This document shows positions 33,861 to 41,624 of a stretch of 64,000 nt of DNA, piece after piece. The DNA lies in contig CAJTFS010000002.1 of the NCBI GenBank assembly GCA_910575495.1, forward strand, positions 124,001 through 188,000. Direction: 5' to 3'. The notes beneath the pieces were generated by a model, which made no database searches, had not been told where the DNA came from, and was given only the letters and a program-made list of their open reading frames with translations. The stretch comes from Bacteroidales bacterium (GTDB lineage: Bacteria; Bacteroidota; Bacteroidia; Bacteroidales; Rikenellaceae). Both the position numbers and the translations under genes were made by a program. Position 1 is the first letter of the stretch, and the number at the start of each line of letters is the position of its first letter.

Positions 33861-34994
33861 TCAGAGCGCAGGTCCGTCGAATTTCGCCGACACCTGCCGG
33901 AGGTGTTCGACGATCGGGAGGTGCTGCGGACAGCTCTTTTCGCATTTGCGGCAGGCGATGCACTCCGAAGCGCGGCCGTGCGTCTGGGTCAGGTTGGCGT
34001 AGTAGACCTCCTGTACGGCGAAGCCTTTGTTGAGCGACTGCGTCACGTTGTTGTACAGCGCGAAATACTCCGGTATGGCGATCTTTTTCGGGCATCCGTC
34101 CACACAATAGCGGCAGGCGGTGCAGGGGATGGCGATCGAGCGGTTGATGATGCCGACGGCCGTTTCCACCGTGGCCCGTTCTTCGGCGTCCAGCGGTTTG
34201 AAATCCTGCATGTAGGAGATGTTGTCCTCCAGCTGCTCCATCGTCGACATGCCGCTCAGCACCATCATCACTCCCTCCAGTCCGGCCGCGTAGCGGATGG
34301 CCCACGAGGCGGGCGAGAGGTCGGGCCGGTGCGTGCGGAAGAGACGTTCGGCCTCCTCGGGCAGTCGGGCCAGCGTCCCGCCCTTGACGGGTTCCATCAC
34401 CACGATCGGTTTGCCGTGGCGGCGCGCCGTTTCGTAGCATTTGCGCGACTGGATGCTCTCGTCGTCCCAGTCCATGTAGTTGATCTGCAGCTGCACGAAC
34501 TCCGTTTCGGGGTGGGCCGTCAGGATTTCGTCCAGCAGTTCGGCGCTGTCGTGGAATGAGAAGCCCACATGGCGGATCTTGCCTTCGGCTTTCATGCGGG
34601 CAGCGAAAGCGAAACTATCGAACTGCTCGACCTTGCGGTAGTTCGAGACATTGAGGTTGTGCAGCAGGTAGTAGTCGAAATAGCCGACGCCGCACTTCTC
34701 CAGCTGTTCGGCGAAGATGCGTTCCTGGTCGCCCTCGGCCTTGAGAAACATCGTAGGCAGCTTGGACGCCAGCGTGAAGGAGTCGCGGCGGTGACGCTCG
34801 ACCAGCGTGCGGCGCATGATCTTCTCGCTCTCGAATTCGTGATACATGTAGGCCGTGTCGAAGTAGGTGAACCCGCGTTCCAGGAAGGTGTCGACCATCC
34901 GTTCGACTTGCGCGATGTCTACTTTCGTGAAGTCTTCCGGGTCGGTGAGCGGCAGGCGCATGCACCCGAACCCCAGTTTCTTGGCCGGCATCAT
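33861..34994 (-). CDS. Aldo/keto reductase with C-terminal 2x[4Fe-4S] ferredoxin domain
   Basis: A 377-residue protein. Residues 1-~270 are an aldo/keto reductase barrel with LGFGCMRLPL (~7-16), the YFDTAYMYH motif (~41-49) containing the catalytic Asp/Tyr, a catalytic Lys in ASKLP (~77-81) and the VGFSFHDS strand. The C-terminus has two cluster motifs, C-T-A-C-R-Y-C-V-D-G-C-P and C-I-A-C-R-K-C-E-K-S-C-P. Such proteins couple ferredoxin-type electron transfer to an AKR fold; substrates are mostly unknown. The start at 34994 overlaps the upstream stop (ATGA). It is the last gene of the five-gene operon. Confidence 0.88.
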   Translation of the reverse strand: MMPAKKLGFGCMRLPLTDPEDFTKVDIAQVERMVDTFLERGFTYFDTAYMYHEFESEKIMRRTLVERHRRDSFTLASKLPTMFLKAEGDQERIFAEQLEKCGVGYFDYYLLHNLNVSNYRKVEQFDSFAFAARMKAEGKIRHVGFSFHDSAELLDEILTAHPETEFVQLQINYMDWDDESIQSRKCYETARRHGKPIVVMEPVKGGTLARLPEEAERLFRTHRPDLSPASWAIRYAAGLEGVMMVLSGMSTMEQLEDNISYMQDFKPLDAEERATVETAVGIINRSIAIPCTACRYCVDGCPKKIAIPEYFALYNNVTQSLNKGFAVQEVYYANLTQTHGRASECIACRKCEKSCPQHLPIVEHLRQVSAKFDGPAL

Positions 34995-35515
34995 CTCGCG
35001 TATCGGTTGCGGTTCATAACTCCGATGATCGCCCGGCCGCCGAATACCTGCAGCAGCATGCCCGGTATGCCCAGTCGGAAATCCTGCATGGCGGTGCTTA
35101 GATCGCCAGCAAGCGCCCATTCGCCCAGCGTGCCGATCGTCTGGTAGATCAGCACGACTCCGGCCAGCAGCAGGAGCGATACCCGGCGGAAGCGGGCGGC
35201 GGTCCATCCGGCGACAAGGGCCAACACCGCCGATTTGAGCAGAATGGCGGGAAGCAGGGCGGGTGCCGGCATGCCGAACAGCAGCGCATTGGCTGCGGGC
35301 GATGCCACGGCGGTCAGCAGACCTGCGCGCCAGCCGTATTTGTAGGCCGCTACAAGCGTAAAGAAGTAGATCGGCAGCCACGTCGGGCCGCCCATGCGGA
35401 GCGTGTGGCACAACTGCGGCAGGGCGATGTTGCCCAGCACGAACAGGAGCGCGACCAGATAGGTTTTGGCTTCGCCGAATTCCAGCGTACGGAATTTTGC
35501 GGTCAGTGTTTGCAT
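34991..35515 (-). CDS. Predicted ECF transporter S component / vitamin-uptake-like membrane protein
   Basis: A 174-residue protein with five to six hydrophobic helices. Short helices with glycine/alanine-rich packing, such as LLTAVASPAANALLFGMP (~66-83), are like the substrate-binding S components of energy-coupling factor transporters, which bind vitamins or metals in the inner membrane. Its place next to a TonB receptor suggests that the two act in series on the same ligand. The family assignment is by pattern only. Confidence 0.6.
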   Translation of the reverse strand: MQTLTAKFRTLEFGEAKTYLVALLFVLGNIALPQLCHTLRMGGPTWLPIYFFTLVAAYKYGWRAGLLTAVASPAANALLFGMPAPALLPAILLKSAVLALVAGWTAARFRRVSLLLLAGVVLIYQTIGTLGEWALAGDLSTAMQDFRLGIPGMLLQVFGGRAIIGVMNRNRYAR

Positions 35516-35598
35516 TCGGTTCCCAATTTATTAAGTTGCTTATTATTCGTGAGTATGTTTCTTTCTGGTAATTATCGGGTTATGGAGTGTCGTCCGCA

Positions 35599-37515
35599 TC
35601 AGAACTTCAAGTCGATGCCGCCCAGCACCGTGGCTTTGGGCATCGGATAGCCGGCGTTGATTTCGTAGCGCTGGGCCAGCAGGTTTTCGCCCCGCACAAA
35701 GATACTCACAATCTTGCAGACGCGGAAACTGCCGCGCAGGTTCCACAGCACGAAACGCTCCTGTTTCTCGGCGCCGTTGCCGTTCACCTTCACTTCGGTG
35801 TAGAGTCCGTCGACGTATTGCACGCCCGTCGATACGTTCCAGCGCCCCTTGACGAAGGAGGCCCCGGCGTAGAGTTTGTGTTCGGGCGACGCCAGCACGG
35901 GATACTTCATGTGCAGATAGCTGTAGTTGGCGTTGAGCGACCAGGCCGGCGATATGCGCCAGCCCGCCTGCGCTTCGACTCCGGCGTTGGCGATGCGTCC
36001 CGTGTTGATGTTCTTGGGGCGGCCGTCGACGGGAATGCGCATGATGAGGTTTTCGCCGTCGATGTAGAACAGGTTGATTCCGTAGCTGACGCGCCCCTCC
36101 GACAGCCGCTGCGACCAGGCGATTTCGTAGTTCCACAGCCGTTCGGGTTTCAGATCGGGGTTCTGCGGCGGAAACATGTACATTTCGCGGATGGTGGGGT
36201 AGCGGAAGCCTTTGGAGGCCGAGAGCTTCAGTTCGGCGTTCGGCGAGGGCAGCAGCGAGAGCCCTGCCTGCGGCACCCATTGCGATCCGGCGTGCGAATG
36301 GCGGTCGTAGCGTATGCCCGCATCCACAACCAGCCACGACGCGAGGGTCTGGCGCAAATCGAGGTATACGGCCGCTTCGTGCTGGATTTTGTCGGCCAGC
36401 ATGGTGCGCTCCGAGCCGTCGAGCGGGCGGTTCCAGGCCCGGCCGCCGAACCGGAACCAGTCGACGCCGAGCGTCAGGCGGTTGCCTTCGAAAAGCCGGG
36501 CGCTCTGGTACCACGAGATGCCGAGCATGTCGTCGCGCGAGTGGAACCGGTAGTCGAGGGGCGCTTCGCCGGGTGCATGGCCGTCGTCGATCTTGTGGCG
36601 GCCCCAGTTGTAGAAGAAGCTCAGCGCACCCGAGGTCCTGCCGTAGTCGTTTTGCAGCGCAAGCGAGGTCATGCCGCGCGTGATGTGCGAATCGTTGTCG
36701 ATAACGGGGTCGGCGATGCTGCCCGGATTCGATGCGTTGAAGCGCGTGAGGTTGACGTCGGCATAGATCTCCCAAGCCTTGCCGAGCTGGCAGCCCAGCT
36801 TGGCATAGCCGCCGTATTGCCCGAATCCCATGCGGGGGCGGTGGCCGTCGGTACGGTTGTACGAACCGCTCACCACGCTGGTGAAGCGGCCGGCCTTGAC
36901 GCGGTTGGTGAGTTCGGTCTGCAGCGTGTTGTAGGAGCCGTAGGCGGCGTGGAGCGCCGTTTCGACTCCCTCTTGCTGCATCTTGCGGGTGACGATGTTG
37001 ATGACGCCGCCCATGGCGTTGGAGCCGTAGAGCACCGATGCCGGACCGCGCAGCACTTCGACGCGCTCGGCCAGCATCGACTGGTAGGCGTCGGCAATGG
37101 GGTGGCCCATCAGTCCCATGTACTGCGGATGGCCGTCGATCAGCACCATAAGTCCGGTGGTGGGCAGTCCGGCCTGGGGTGCTCCGCCTATGCCGCGCAG
37201 CGAGAGCTGGCCTGCCGCACCCGTCGCCACGCTGTAGCCCATGATGCCGCGGCCGGTGGCGAAGAGTCCCGGCACCTGTTCGGTCAGCAGGGGCAGCAGC
37301 GATTGTTCATGGCGCTGTTCGATCTGCCGGCGGTCGACCGTCGATACGGTCATCGGCAGGTGGCGGATGTCGGCGCGGTAGCGGGCGCCCGTGACAACGA
37401 CGCTGTCGATGGGATGCGTCCGCTGGTCGGTCTCGGCTGCGGATGTTTCGGCAGGCAGGGAAGCCCGGGCCGTAAGCGTCAGCAACAGGGTTGCGGCAAG
37501 AAGAAATCGTTTCAT
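35599..37515 (-). CDS. TonB-dependent outer-membrane receptor
   Basis: A 638-residue receptor with a signal peptide (~1-22). The plug domain has S-V-V-V-T-G-A-R-Y (TonB-box/plug start, ~38-46), QLSLRGIGG and RVEVLRGPASVLYGSNAMGGVINIVTRK (~154-181, the classic plug end). The barrel has typical TonB_dep_Rec strands and ends with ATVLGGIDLKF. There is no SusC-type N-terminal extension. It overlaps the DUF1893 gene's stop (ATGA) and sits in an operon with a flavodoxin, an S component and an AKR-ferredoxin, suggesting import of a small ligand that is then reduced. Confidence 0.9.
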   Translation of the reverse strand: MKRFLLAATLLLTLTARASLPAETSAAETDQRTHPIDSVVVTGARYRADIRHLPMTVSTVDRRQIEQRHEQSLLPLLTEQVPGLFATGRGIMGYSVATGAAGQLSLRGIGGAPQAGLPTTGLMVLIDGHPQYMGLMGHPIADAYQSMLAERVEVLRGPASVLYGSNAMGGVINIVTRKMQQEGVETALHAAYGSYNTLQTELTNRVKAGRFTSVVSGSYNRTDGHRPRMGFGQYGGYAKLGCQLGKAWEIYADVNLTRFNASNPGSIADPVIDNDSHITRGMTSLALQNDYGRTSGALSFFYNWGRHKIDDGHAPGEAPLDYRFHSRDDMLGISWYQSARLFEGNRLTLGVDWFRFGGRAWNRPLDGSERTMLADKIQHEAAVYLDLRQTLASWLVVDAGIRYDRHSHAGSQWVPQAGLSLLPSPNAELKLSASKGFRYPTIREMYMFPPQNPDLKPERLWNYEIAWSQRLSEGRVSYGINLFYIDGENLIMRIPVDGRPKNINTGRIANAGVEAQAGWRISPAWSLNANYSYLHMKYPVLASPEHKLYAGASFVKGRWNVSTGVQYVDGLYTEVKVNGNGAEKQERFVLWNLRGSFRVCKIVSIFVRGENLLAQRYEINAGYPMPKATVLGGIDLKF

Positions 37516-37949
37516 GAATTATTCCGTATGAAGTTGCGTATCGGTTCCAGACACTCTTCGGCCGTGCGGCAGTCGAGACAGAGCGTTTCGACCGGACAGC
37601 GGCCCGTGCGGGCGCGGTTGACGATCTGCGGCACTTCGAGGGCGCATTCCACCTCCACGCCATGCCGTGCAAAGAGTTCCAGCGCAGCCGTGCTGGCAAC
37701 GTCGGTGTAGACTTCCTCCACGCTGCCCAGAATCATCAGCGCGGCGGCTCCCTTGCCCACTACCTTGTCGGCCACGAAGGCTCCGCGCAGCAGCTCCGGT
37801 TCTTCGGTCAACAGCCGGTAGAGGTCCTTGACGCCCCGTTCGTTGAACGTGCGTGTCTGTTCGCCGTTGCGGATGACGCAGGAGCACCGTTCGGCATGGA
37901 GACGGTCGATGAGCCGTTGCCGTTCGGCCCGATTCAGCTGGGCAGCCAT
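37512..37949 (-). CDS. DUF1893 family protein
   Basis: A 145-residue protein. Residues ~15-105 match DUF1893, a small deaminase-like alpha/beta fold: CSCVIRNGEQTRTFNERGVKDLYRLL, then ADKVVGKGAAALMILGSVEEVYTDVAS. The C-terminal ~40 residues have four Cys (C-P-V-E-T-L-C-L-D-C-R-T-A-E-E-C) that could bind a metal or cluster. In Bacteroidales this family often lies next to TonB receptors. It has no signal peptide, so it is cytoplasmic. It starts 1 nt after the flavodoxin stop. Confidence 0.78.
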   Translation of the reverse strand: MAAQLNRAERQRLIDRLHAERCSCVIRNGEQTRTFNERGVKDLYRLLTEEPELLRGAFVADKVVGKGAAALMILGSVEEVYTDVASTAALELFARHGVEVECALEVPQIVNRARTGRCPVETLCLDCRTAEECLEPIRNFIRNNS

Positions 37950-37950
37950 C

Positions 37951-38508
37951 TTAGCGCCGGCCGATGTTGTTCAACCATGCGTCGATTGCGGGTGCCGCCT
38001 GGCCGGCCGCGCTTCCGCGCACGGCGAGCCCTTCGGTGACCGTGGCCGCAGGGCAGAGTTTGCGCAGATCGTCGACGGTGCGGCCCATGCGGCTGCCTTC
38101 GTGGGTCATGAAGGGGGCCAGCGTCTTGCCCGAGAGGTCGCACGCTTCGAGGAAAGTGGCGACGGGCGGCGCGATGGCGGCCCACCAGCAGGGCGATCCT
38201 ATGTAGAGGGTGTCGTAAGCGGAAAGGTCGGGAATCGGGGTGGAGATGGCGGGACGTACGCCGGCGGCGATCTCTTTTTTCGCCTGTTCGACGCAGGCCC
38301 GGTATTCGGCCGGATAGGGTGTTTCGGGGACGATTTCCAGCAGGTCGGCTCCCGCAGCGCGGGCGATCTGCCGGGCCACGGTGCGCGTGTTGCCGCTGTG
38401 GGTGAAATAGACGACCAGTGCCTTGGAGCCGGACGAAGGTTGCGCTCCGGCGGTTTCGGGGACAGTTGCCAGGGCGGCGAAAGCCATCAGGTAAGCAAGG
38501 GTTTTCAT
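37951..38508 (-). CDS. Exported flavodoxin-family protein
   Basis: A 185-residue protein. Residues 1-~22 form a cleavable signal peptide (hydrophobic core LAYLMAFAALATV, then ETAGAQ). The mature part is flavodoxin-like: the phosphate-binding loop is YFTHSGNTRTVA (~34-45), followed by YDTLYIGSPCWWAAIAPPVATFLE and APFMTHEGSRMG. The export signal is unusual for a flavodoxin and places it in the periplasm. It is the first gene of the operon flavodoxin-DUF1893-TonB receptor-S component-AKR, preceded by a promoter and AraC-like operator repeats. Confidence 0.85.
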   Translation of the reverse strand: MKTLAYLMAFAALATVPETAGAQPSSGSKALVVYFTHSGNTRTVARQIARAAGADLLEIVPETPYPAEYRACVEQAKKEIAAGVRPAISTPIPDLSAYDTLYIGSPCWWAAIAPPVATFLEACDLSGKTLAPFMTHEGSRMGRTVDDLRKLCPAATVTEGLAVRGSAAGQAAPAIDAWLNNIGRR

Positions 38509-38535
38509 TTTGCGTTTCGTTTTCTGTTTGCAGGG

Positions 38536-38602
38536 ACAAAGATACGTGCTCCGGTGCGGTGCGTGCCTATCCGGATTACCGGATTCGCAACCGTTTTCGC
38601 CG
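38536..38602 (-). promoter_or_regulatory. Promoter and operator-like repeats of the flavodoxin/TonB operon
   Basis: The -7 box TATCTTTG reads on the minus strand at 38543-38536. Upstream of it, 38572-38602 carries CCGG cores 21 bp apart (38578-38581 and 38599-38602). The first half, GGATTACCGGATTCGCAACC, matches the site upstream of the AraC gene (32785-32804) in 16 of 20 positions. Confidence 0.6.
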
Positions 38603-38603
38603 G

Positions 38604-38963
38604 TCAGTAGCCGAATCGTCCGGCGGCCCGGCGCATGGCTTCCACGATGCCGACGCCGAACGGGCAGCGGTTTTCGCAGGCGCCGCACGCAACGCATTCG
38701 GACGCGTGGTGCGTCAGTCCCCGGTAGTGTTCGCGCACCGTCTCGGGAATCGGGCCGTCGTCGGGGCAGAGGTTGCGGAACTTGTTGACCGCGGCGATGT
38801 CGATTCCGGCCGTGCAGGGAGCACAATGGCCGCAGTACATGCAATGACCGTGCCAGGTGAATTTTTCGAGCCCGGAAATGGCTGTCGCATAGTCCTTTTC
38901 GGCTGCCGTGGCGGAGCACCACGCTACGGCGGCCTCCGTCTCCCGGCACAGCTTGCCGCACAT
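38604..38963 (-). CDS. 2x[4Fe-4S] ferredoxin-like protein, C-terminal remnant of an aldo/keto reductase
   Basis: From an ATG at 38963 this gives 119 residues. They match the C-terminal ferredoxin domain of a second aldo/keto reductase type: SATAAEKDYATAISGLEKF, then HCMYCGHCAPCTAGIDIAAVNKF and ASECVACGACENRCPFGVG. The catalytic barrel is absent. Upstream, in another frame, an ATG at 39003 opens a lipoprotein-like signal sequence (MKNIRILAALLLCACAASC), and a TATCTTTG box at 39097-39090 fits that start. Possibly a signal-bearing ferredoxin has suffered a one-base shift, or this is a decaying gene. The reading start is uncertain. Confidence 0.55.
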   Translation of the reverse strand: MCGKLCRETEAAVAWCSATAAEKDYATAISGLEKFTWHGHCMYCGHCAPCTAGIDIAAVNKFRNLCPDDGPIPETVREHYRGLTHHASECVACGACENRCPFGVGIVEAMRRAAGRFGY

Positions 38964-39089
38964 GCGCAGAGCAGCAGGGCGGCGAGGATACGGATGTTTT
39001 TCATGGACAATGCGATTTTGGGTGTTTTTCAGCCGTGGCGGCGCAGTCCCGGGTCTCTCCGGATATGCTGCCGCCCCGCCGATACCGCA

Positions 39090-39097
39090 CAAAGATA
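39090..39097 (-). promoter_or_regulatory. -7 element upstream of the truncated ferredoxin-like gene
   Basis: TATCTTTG on the minus strand (39097-39090), 87 nt upstream of the ATG at 39003. Confidence 0.5.
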
Positions 39098-39191
39098 GGA
39101 CTTTCCGGCTGCGGAGCGAATGTCCGTGCGGCAGAAACCGTAAAAAGGGTAGCGGATTCCGGAATCCGTATCGGTCGGCGGCAAAAAGAAA

Positions 39192-39211
39192 CGGCAACCT
39201 TCCGGCTGCCG
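39192..39211 (-). terminator. Terminator after the nitroreductase gene
   Basis: On the minus strand a CGGCAGCC/GGTTGCCG stem with a GAA loop region is followed by TTTCTTTTT, 12 nt past the stop. Confidence 0.7.
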
Positions 39212-39223
39212 CTTCTCTGTGGG

Positions 39224-39865
39224 TTATTCGAGGATCAACGATTCGGTTCGCAGTTTCGGTACATGGTGTGTGCCCTGTTCGTCGCGGTAATAGGCATGGC
39301 TTTCGTTTTCGCCGATTTCATCGAGCTCGATCCGTTCGATGCCCCGGCCGACGGCGAGGATCAGCAGCGGGTCGTAGGGCAGATCGAACTCGCGCCGGAT
39401 CGCTTCCTTGTCGAAAGCCCCGATGCAGATGCCGTTGAGTCCCATCTCGACAGCCCGCAACAGCATGCTCTGCGCCGAAATGCCCAGGTCGATGTCGACA
39501 TAGCGGCTCTCTTCGACCGTTGAGCAGATGATGATGAACGCATTGGGCTCCGTGCCCGGCAGCGGCAGCCGCATCTCCGGCAGAGCGCCGCCCAGGCGGA
39601 TGTGTCCGAGCACTTTGGATGCTTCGGCGGCCAGCACGGGCCGGAATCGCAGCACCTGTTGGTTGCGGGCCGAGGGGATGCGGGCGTTTACACCGATGAT
39701 GCTGCGCAGCTGGTCTTCCCGCACTGCGAAACGGGCGTCGTAGCCGCGGTGGCTGCGGTTTTTCAGCAGAAGTTGTTCGAGCGTTCTTGCCGGACGCCGG
39801 GTGTCGCGGCGGTTCGGGCGCGTGAAGTATTCTTCCATCTTGCGTCCCAGATAGTTGTCAGCCAT
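39224..39865 (-). CDS. Nitroreductase-family FMN oxidoreductase
   Basis: A 213-residue protein. The family blocks are KNRSHRGYD (~35-43; R-S-x-R-x-Y/F), the P-S-A-R-N-Q-Q motif (~63-69) that contacts FMN, the DIDLGISAQSMLLRAVEMGLNGICIG segment (~123-148) and a C-terminal L-A-V-G-R-G strand. Nitroreductases reduce nitro compounds, quinones or flavins using NAD(P)H. The start is preceded by TATCTTTG (39895-39888), giving a single-gene unit with its own terminator. Confidence 0.88.
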   Translation of the reverse strand: MADNYLGRKMEEYFTRPNRRDTRRPARTLEQLLLKNRSHRGYDARFAVREDQLRSIIGVNARIPSARNQQVLRFRPVLAAEASKVLGHIRLGGALPEMRLPLPGTEPNAFIIICSTVEESRYVDIDLGISAQSMLLRAVEMGLNGICIGAFDKEAIRREFDLPYDPLLILAVGRGIERIELDEIGENESHAYYRDEQGTHHVPKLRTESLILE

Positions 39866-39887
39866 GTTTCACGGATTACGGACAGGA

Positions 39888-39920
39888 CAAAGATACTTCG
39901 TTCCGGCTCAATTCTGCAAT
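39888..39920 (-). promoter_or_regulatory. Promoter of the nitroreductase gene
   Basis: Minus strand: ATTG (39920-39917), 21 nt, TATCTTTG (39895-39888), 23 nt before the start codon. Confidence 0.6.
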
Positions 39921-40021
39921 AAAATTTCCAAAATCCGGTCTTATGCTGCTTTTTTGCCTGCTTAGTCGCTCCGCGGGTCCGCCGCAATACGGCCCATGTT
40001 GGCTAATTGCGGCAAAAAAAG

Positions 40022-40046
40022 GCGGCGACCCCTAAGGAATCGCCGC
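40022..40046 (-). terminator. Terminator after the ROK gene
   Basis: GCGGCGA (40022-40028) pairs with TCGCCGC (40040-40046); the minus strand continues into a run of seven Ts. Confidence 0.85.
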
Positions 40047-40068
40047 TTGACAAAAACGGGGCTGCGGA

Positions 40069-41190
40069 TTACTGCTTCGACTCCTTGTCGGCTTCAGCGT
40101 CGAGACGGCTCAAGGCGAAAGCATAGGCACCCACCGAAATGGCCTTGCTGGCGCCGAGTTTCGAGATCGTCACGCCGATTCGTTTCTGCGGGTCGTAGGC
40201 CACGTAGCGGTCCGTTCCATAGACTTGTAGCGGCCGCATCTCGCCCTTGGCGAATGCCTTGAACTCTTCTTCGTTGTCCAGATCGTAGACTTTCATCTGC
40301 ACGCGGTCGAGTTCTTCGCCCTTGACGGTGTGCATCTTGGCACGCAACTCCCGGAGCAGCGCCGGCATGATGTATTTGCGCGCCGCCGTGATCCCGCCGC
40401 CAATGACGATCAGACCATCGGTGAGGGTTACGGCCGCGGCCATGGCGTCGCCGGCTATTTCGCCCAGTTCGGCAAATGCCTGCTGCGCCGCCTCCCGGTT
40501 GCCCTCGCGCGTGCCGTCCGCTATCTCGCATATCTCTTTCGGTTCGTACGAGTGGCCCGTATCGCCGGAGAGTTCGGCGTATACCCGTTTCACGGCACGC
40601 ACGGCCACGCCCTCCTCGACGATTACGCCGGGCATCTTCTTGTGGCGCAGGCAGAAAGTCTCCACGCACGAGTTGTCGCCCCGGTTCAGCCGGTTGTCCA
40701 CCACCATGCCGATGCCGAAGCCCGTGCCGAATGTGTAGCCCAAAAGATTCTTGTAGCGCTTCGGACTGCCGAGTGCCTCGAGCCGGGCGTTCACTTCGGG
40801 CAGTGCGCCGCCCAGCGCTTCGCCATAGGCGAACAGGTCGCCGTCGTTGTTGATGAACACCGGGATGCCGAATTGATACTCCAGGAAAGGTCCCAGCGCC
40901 ACACCGTCGCGGAACGACGGGAAGTTGGGCAGATAGCCGCCGATGATGCCGTTGGGGTAGTCGGCCGGGCCCGGGAAAGCGAAGCTGATGGCCACGGGCT
41001 TCTCCGCCAGCCGGTCGATGATCTGGCGGAAGCCTCCCACCATCGTCGAGAGGCAGAGGTCCAGGTCGTGGGCGTTCGACGGCATGGTGATCGGTTCCAC
41101 AATGAATTTGTTGGCCTGCATGGCCCCGAACACGAAATTCGTGCCGCCGGCATCCAGCGTGATGACTATGCGGTTGTCGAATTTATACAT
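40069..41190 (-). CDS. ROK-family sugar kinase-like protein
   Basis: A 373-residue ASKHA-fold protein. The N-terminal phosphate loop is LDAGGTNFVFGA (~11-22), FAFPGPADYPNGIIGG matches the second conserved block (~71-86), FINNDGDLFAYGE carries the catalytic Asp (~112-124), and GTGFGIGMV and IGGGI complete the ATP site. The protein lacks an N-terminal HTH, so it is more likely a sugar kinase than a repressor. The N-x-N-D substrate motif is preserved as N-N-D-G-D. The sugar is unknown. Confidence 0.88.
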   Translation of the reverse strand: MYKFDNRIVITLDAGGTNFVFGAMQANKFIVEPITMPSNAHDLDLCLSTMVGGFRQIIDRLAEKPVAISFAFPGPADYPNGIIGGYLPNFPSFRDGVALGPFLEYQFGIPVFINNDGDLFAYGEALGGALPEVNARLEALGSPKRYKNLLGYTFGTGFGIGMVVDNRLNRGDNSCVETFCLRHKKMPGVIVEEGVAVRAVKRVYAELSGDTGHSYEPKEICEIADGTREGNREAAQQAFAELGEIAGDAMAAAVTLTDGLIVIGGGITAARKYIMPALLRELRAKMHTVKGEELDRVQMKVYDLDNEEEFKAFAKGEMRPLQVYGTDRYVAYDPQKRIGVTISKLGASKAISVGAYAFALSRLDAEADKESKQ

Positions 41191-41468
41191 TTTGGGTTGG
41201 TTGTTTGTTGGTTTTTCAGTCGGTTCCTTCGGGAAAGGTTATTTTTTCGTTGCAAGATACGAAGTTACCGCCAATATTCCAAGGCCGGGCCCGCTTTCTT
41301 CCCTCAAAGAGGCGGAGCCGAAATCCCGTTTTCAGCGGATAACGGCATGTTGCGAGTTTATGACTTTAGATGACGACTTGTCGTTGTCGCTGCTTGTTCC
41401 CTCGCTGCCGTTTCGGGCATACGAATAAACTTTCCCCGCCTCGTTTTTTGCAGAACCGTACAAAAGAA
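41191..41468. other. Intergenic region, no gene seen
   Basis: Between the ROK gene and the tRNA-Asp terminator. A TATCTTGC sequence (minus strand, near 41262) is a weak -7 candidate for the ROK gene. Unlike tRNA-Lys, there is no copy of the tRNA 3' end and no related repeat core here. Confidence 0.5.
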
Positions 41469-41502
41469 GAAACACTGCAATTTGTTGTTTTGCAGTGTTT
41501 CT
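41469..41502 (-). terminator. Terminator of tRNA-Asp
   Basis: An 11-bp stem (AAACACTGCAA with TTGCAGTGTTT) followed on the minus strand by TTCTTTTGT. Confidence 0.8.
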
Positions 41503-41514
41503 CTCGTTTTTTTG

Positions 41515-41588
41515 CGGTGCGTAGGGGACTCGAACCCCTGACCCCGTGCGTGACAGGCACGTATTCTAACCAGCTGAACTAACGCACC
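41515..41588 (-). tRNA. tRNA-Asp (anticodon GTC)
   Basis: A 74-nt cloverleaf on the minus strand: acceptor GGTGCGT pairs with ACGCACC, anticodon stem-loop CGTGC-CTGTCAC-GCACG (anticodon GTC), T-arm AGGGGTTCGAGTCCCCT, discriminator G. CCA is not encoded, unlike tRNA-Lys in this window. Confidence 0.96.
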
Positions 41589-41624
41589 GTTTGCTGATTG
41601 CGAATGCAAAGGTAGTACAAATTT

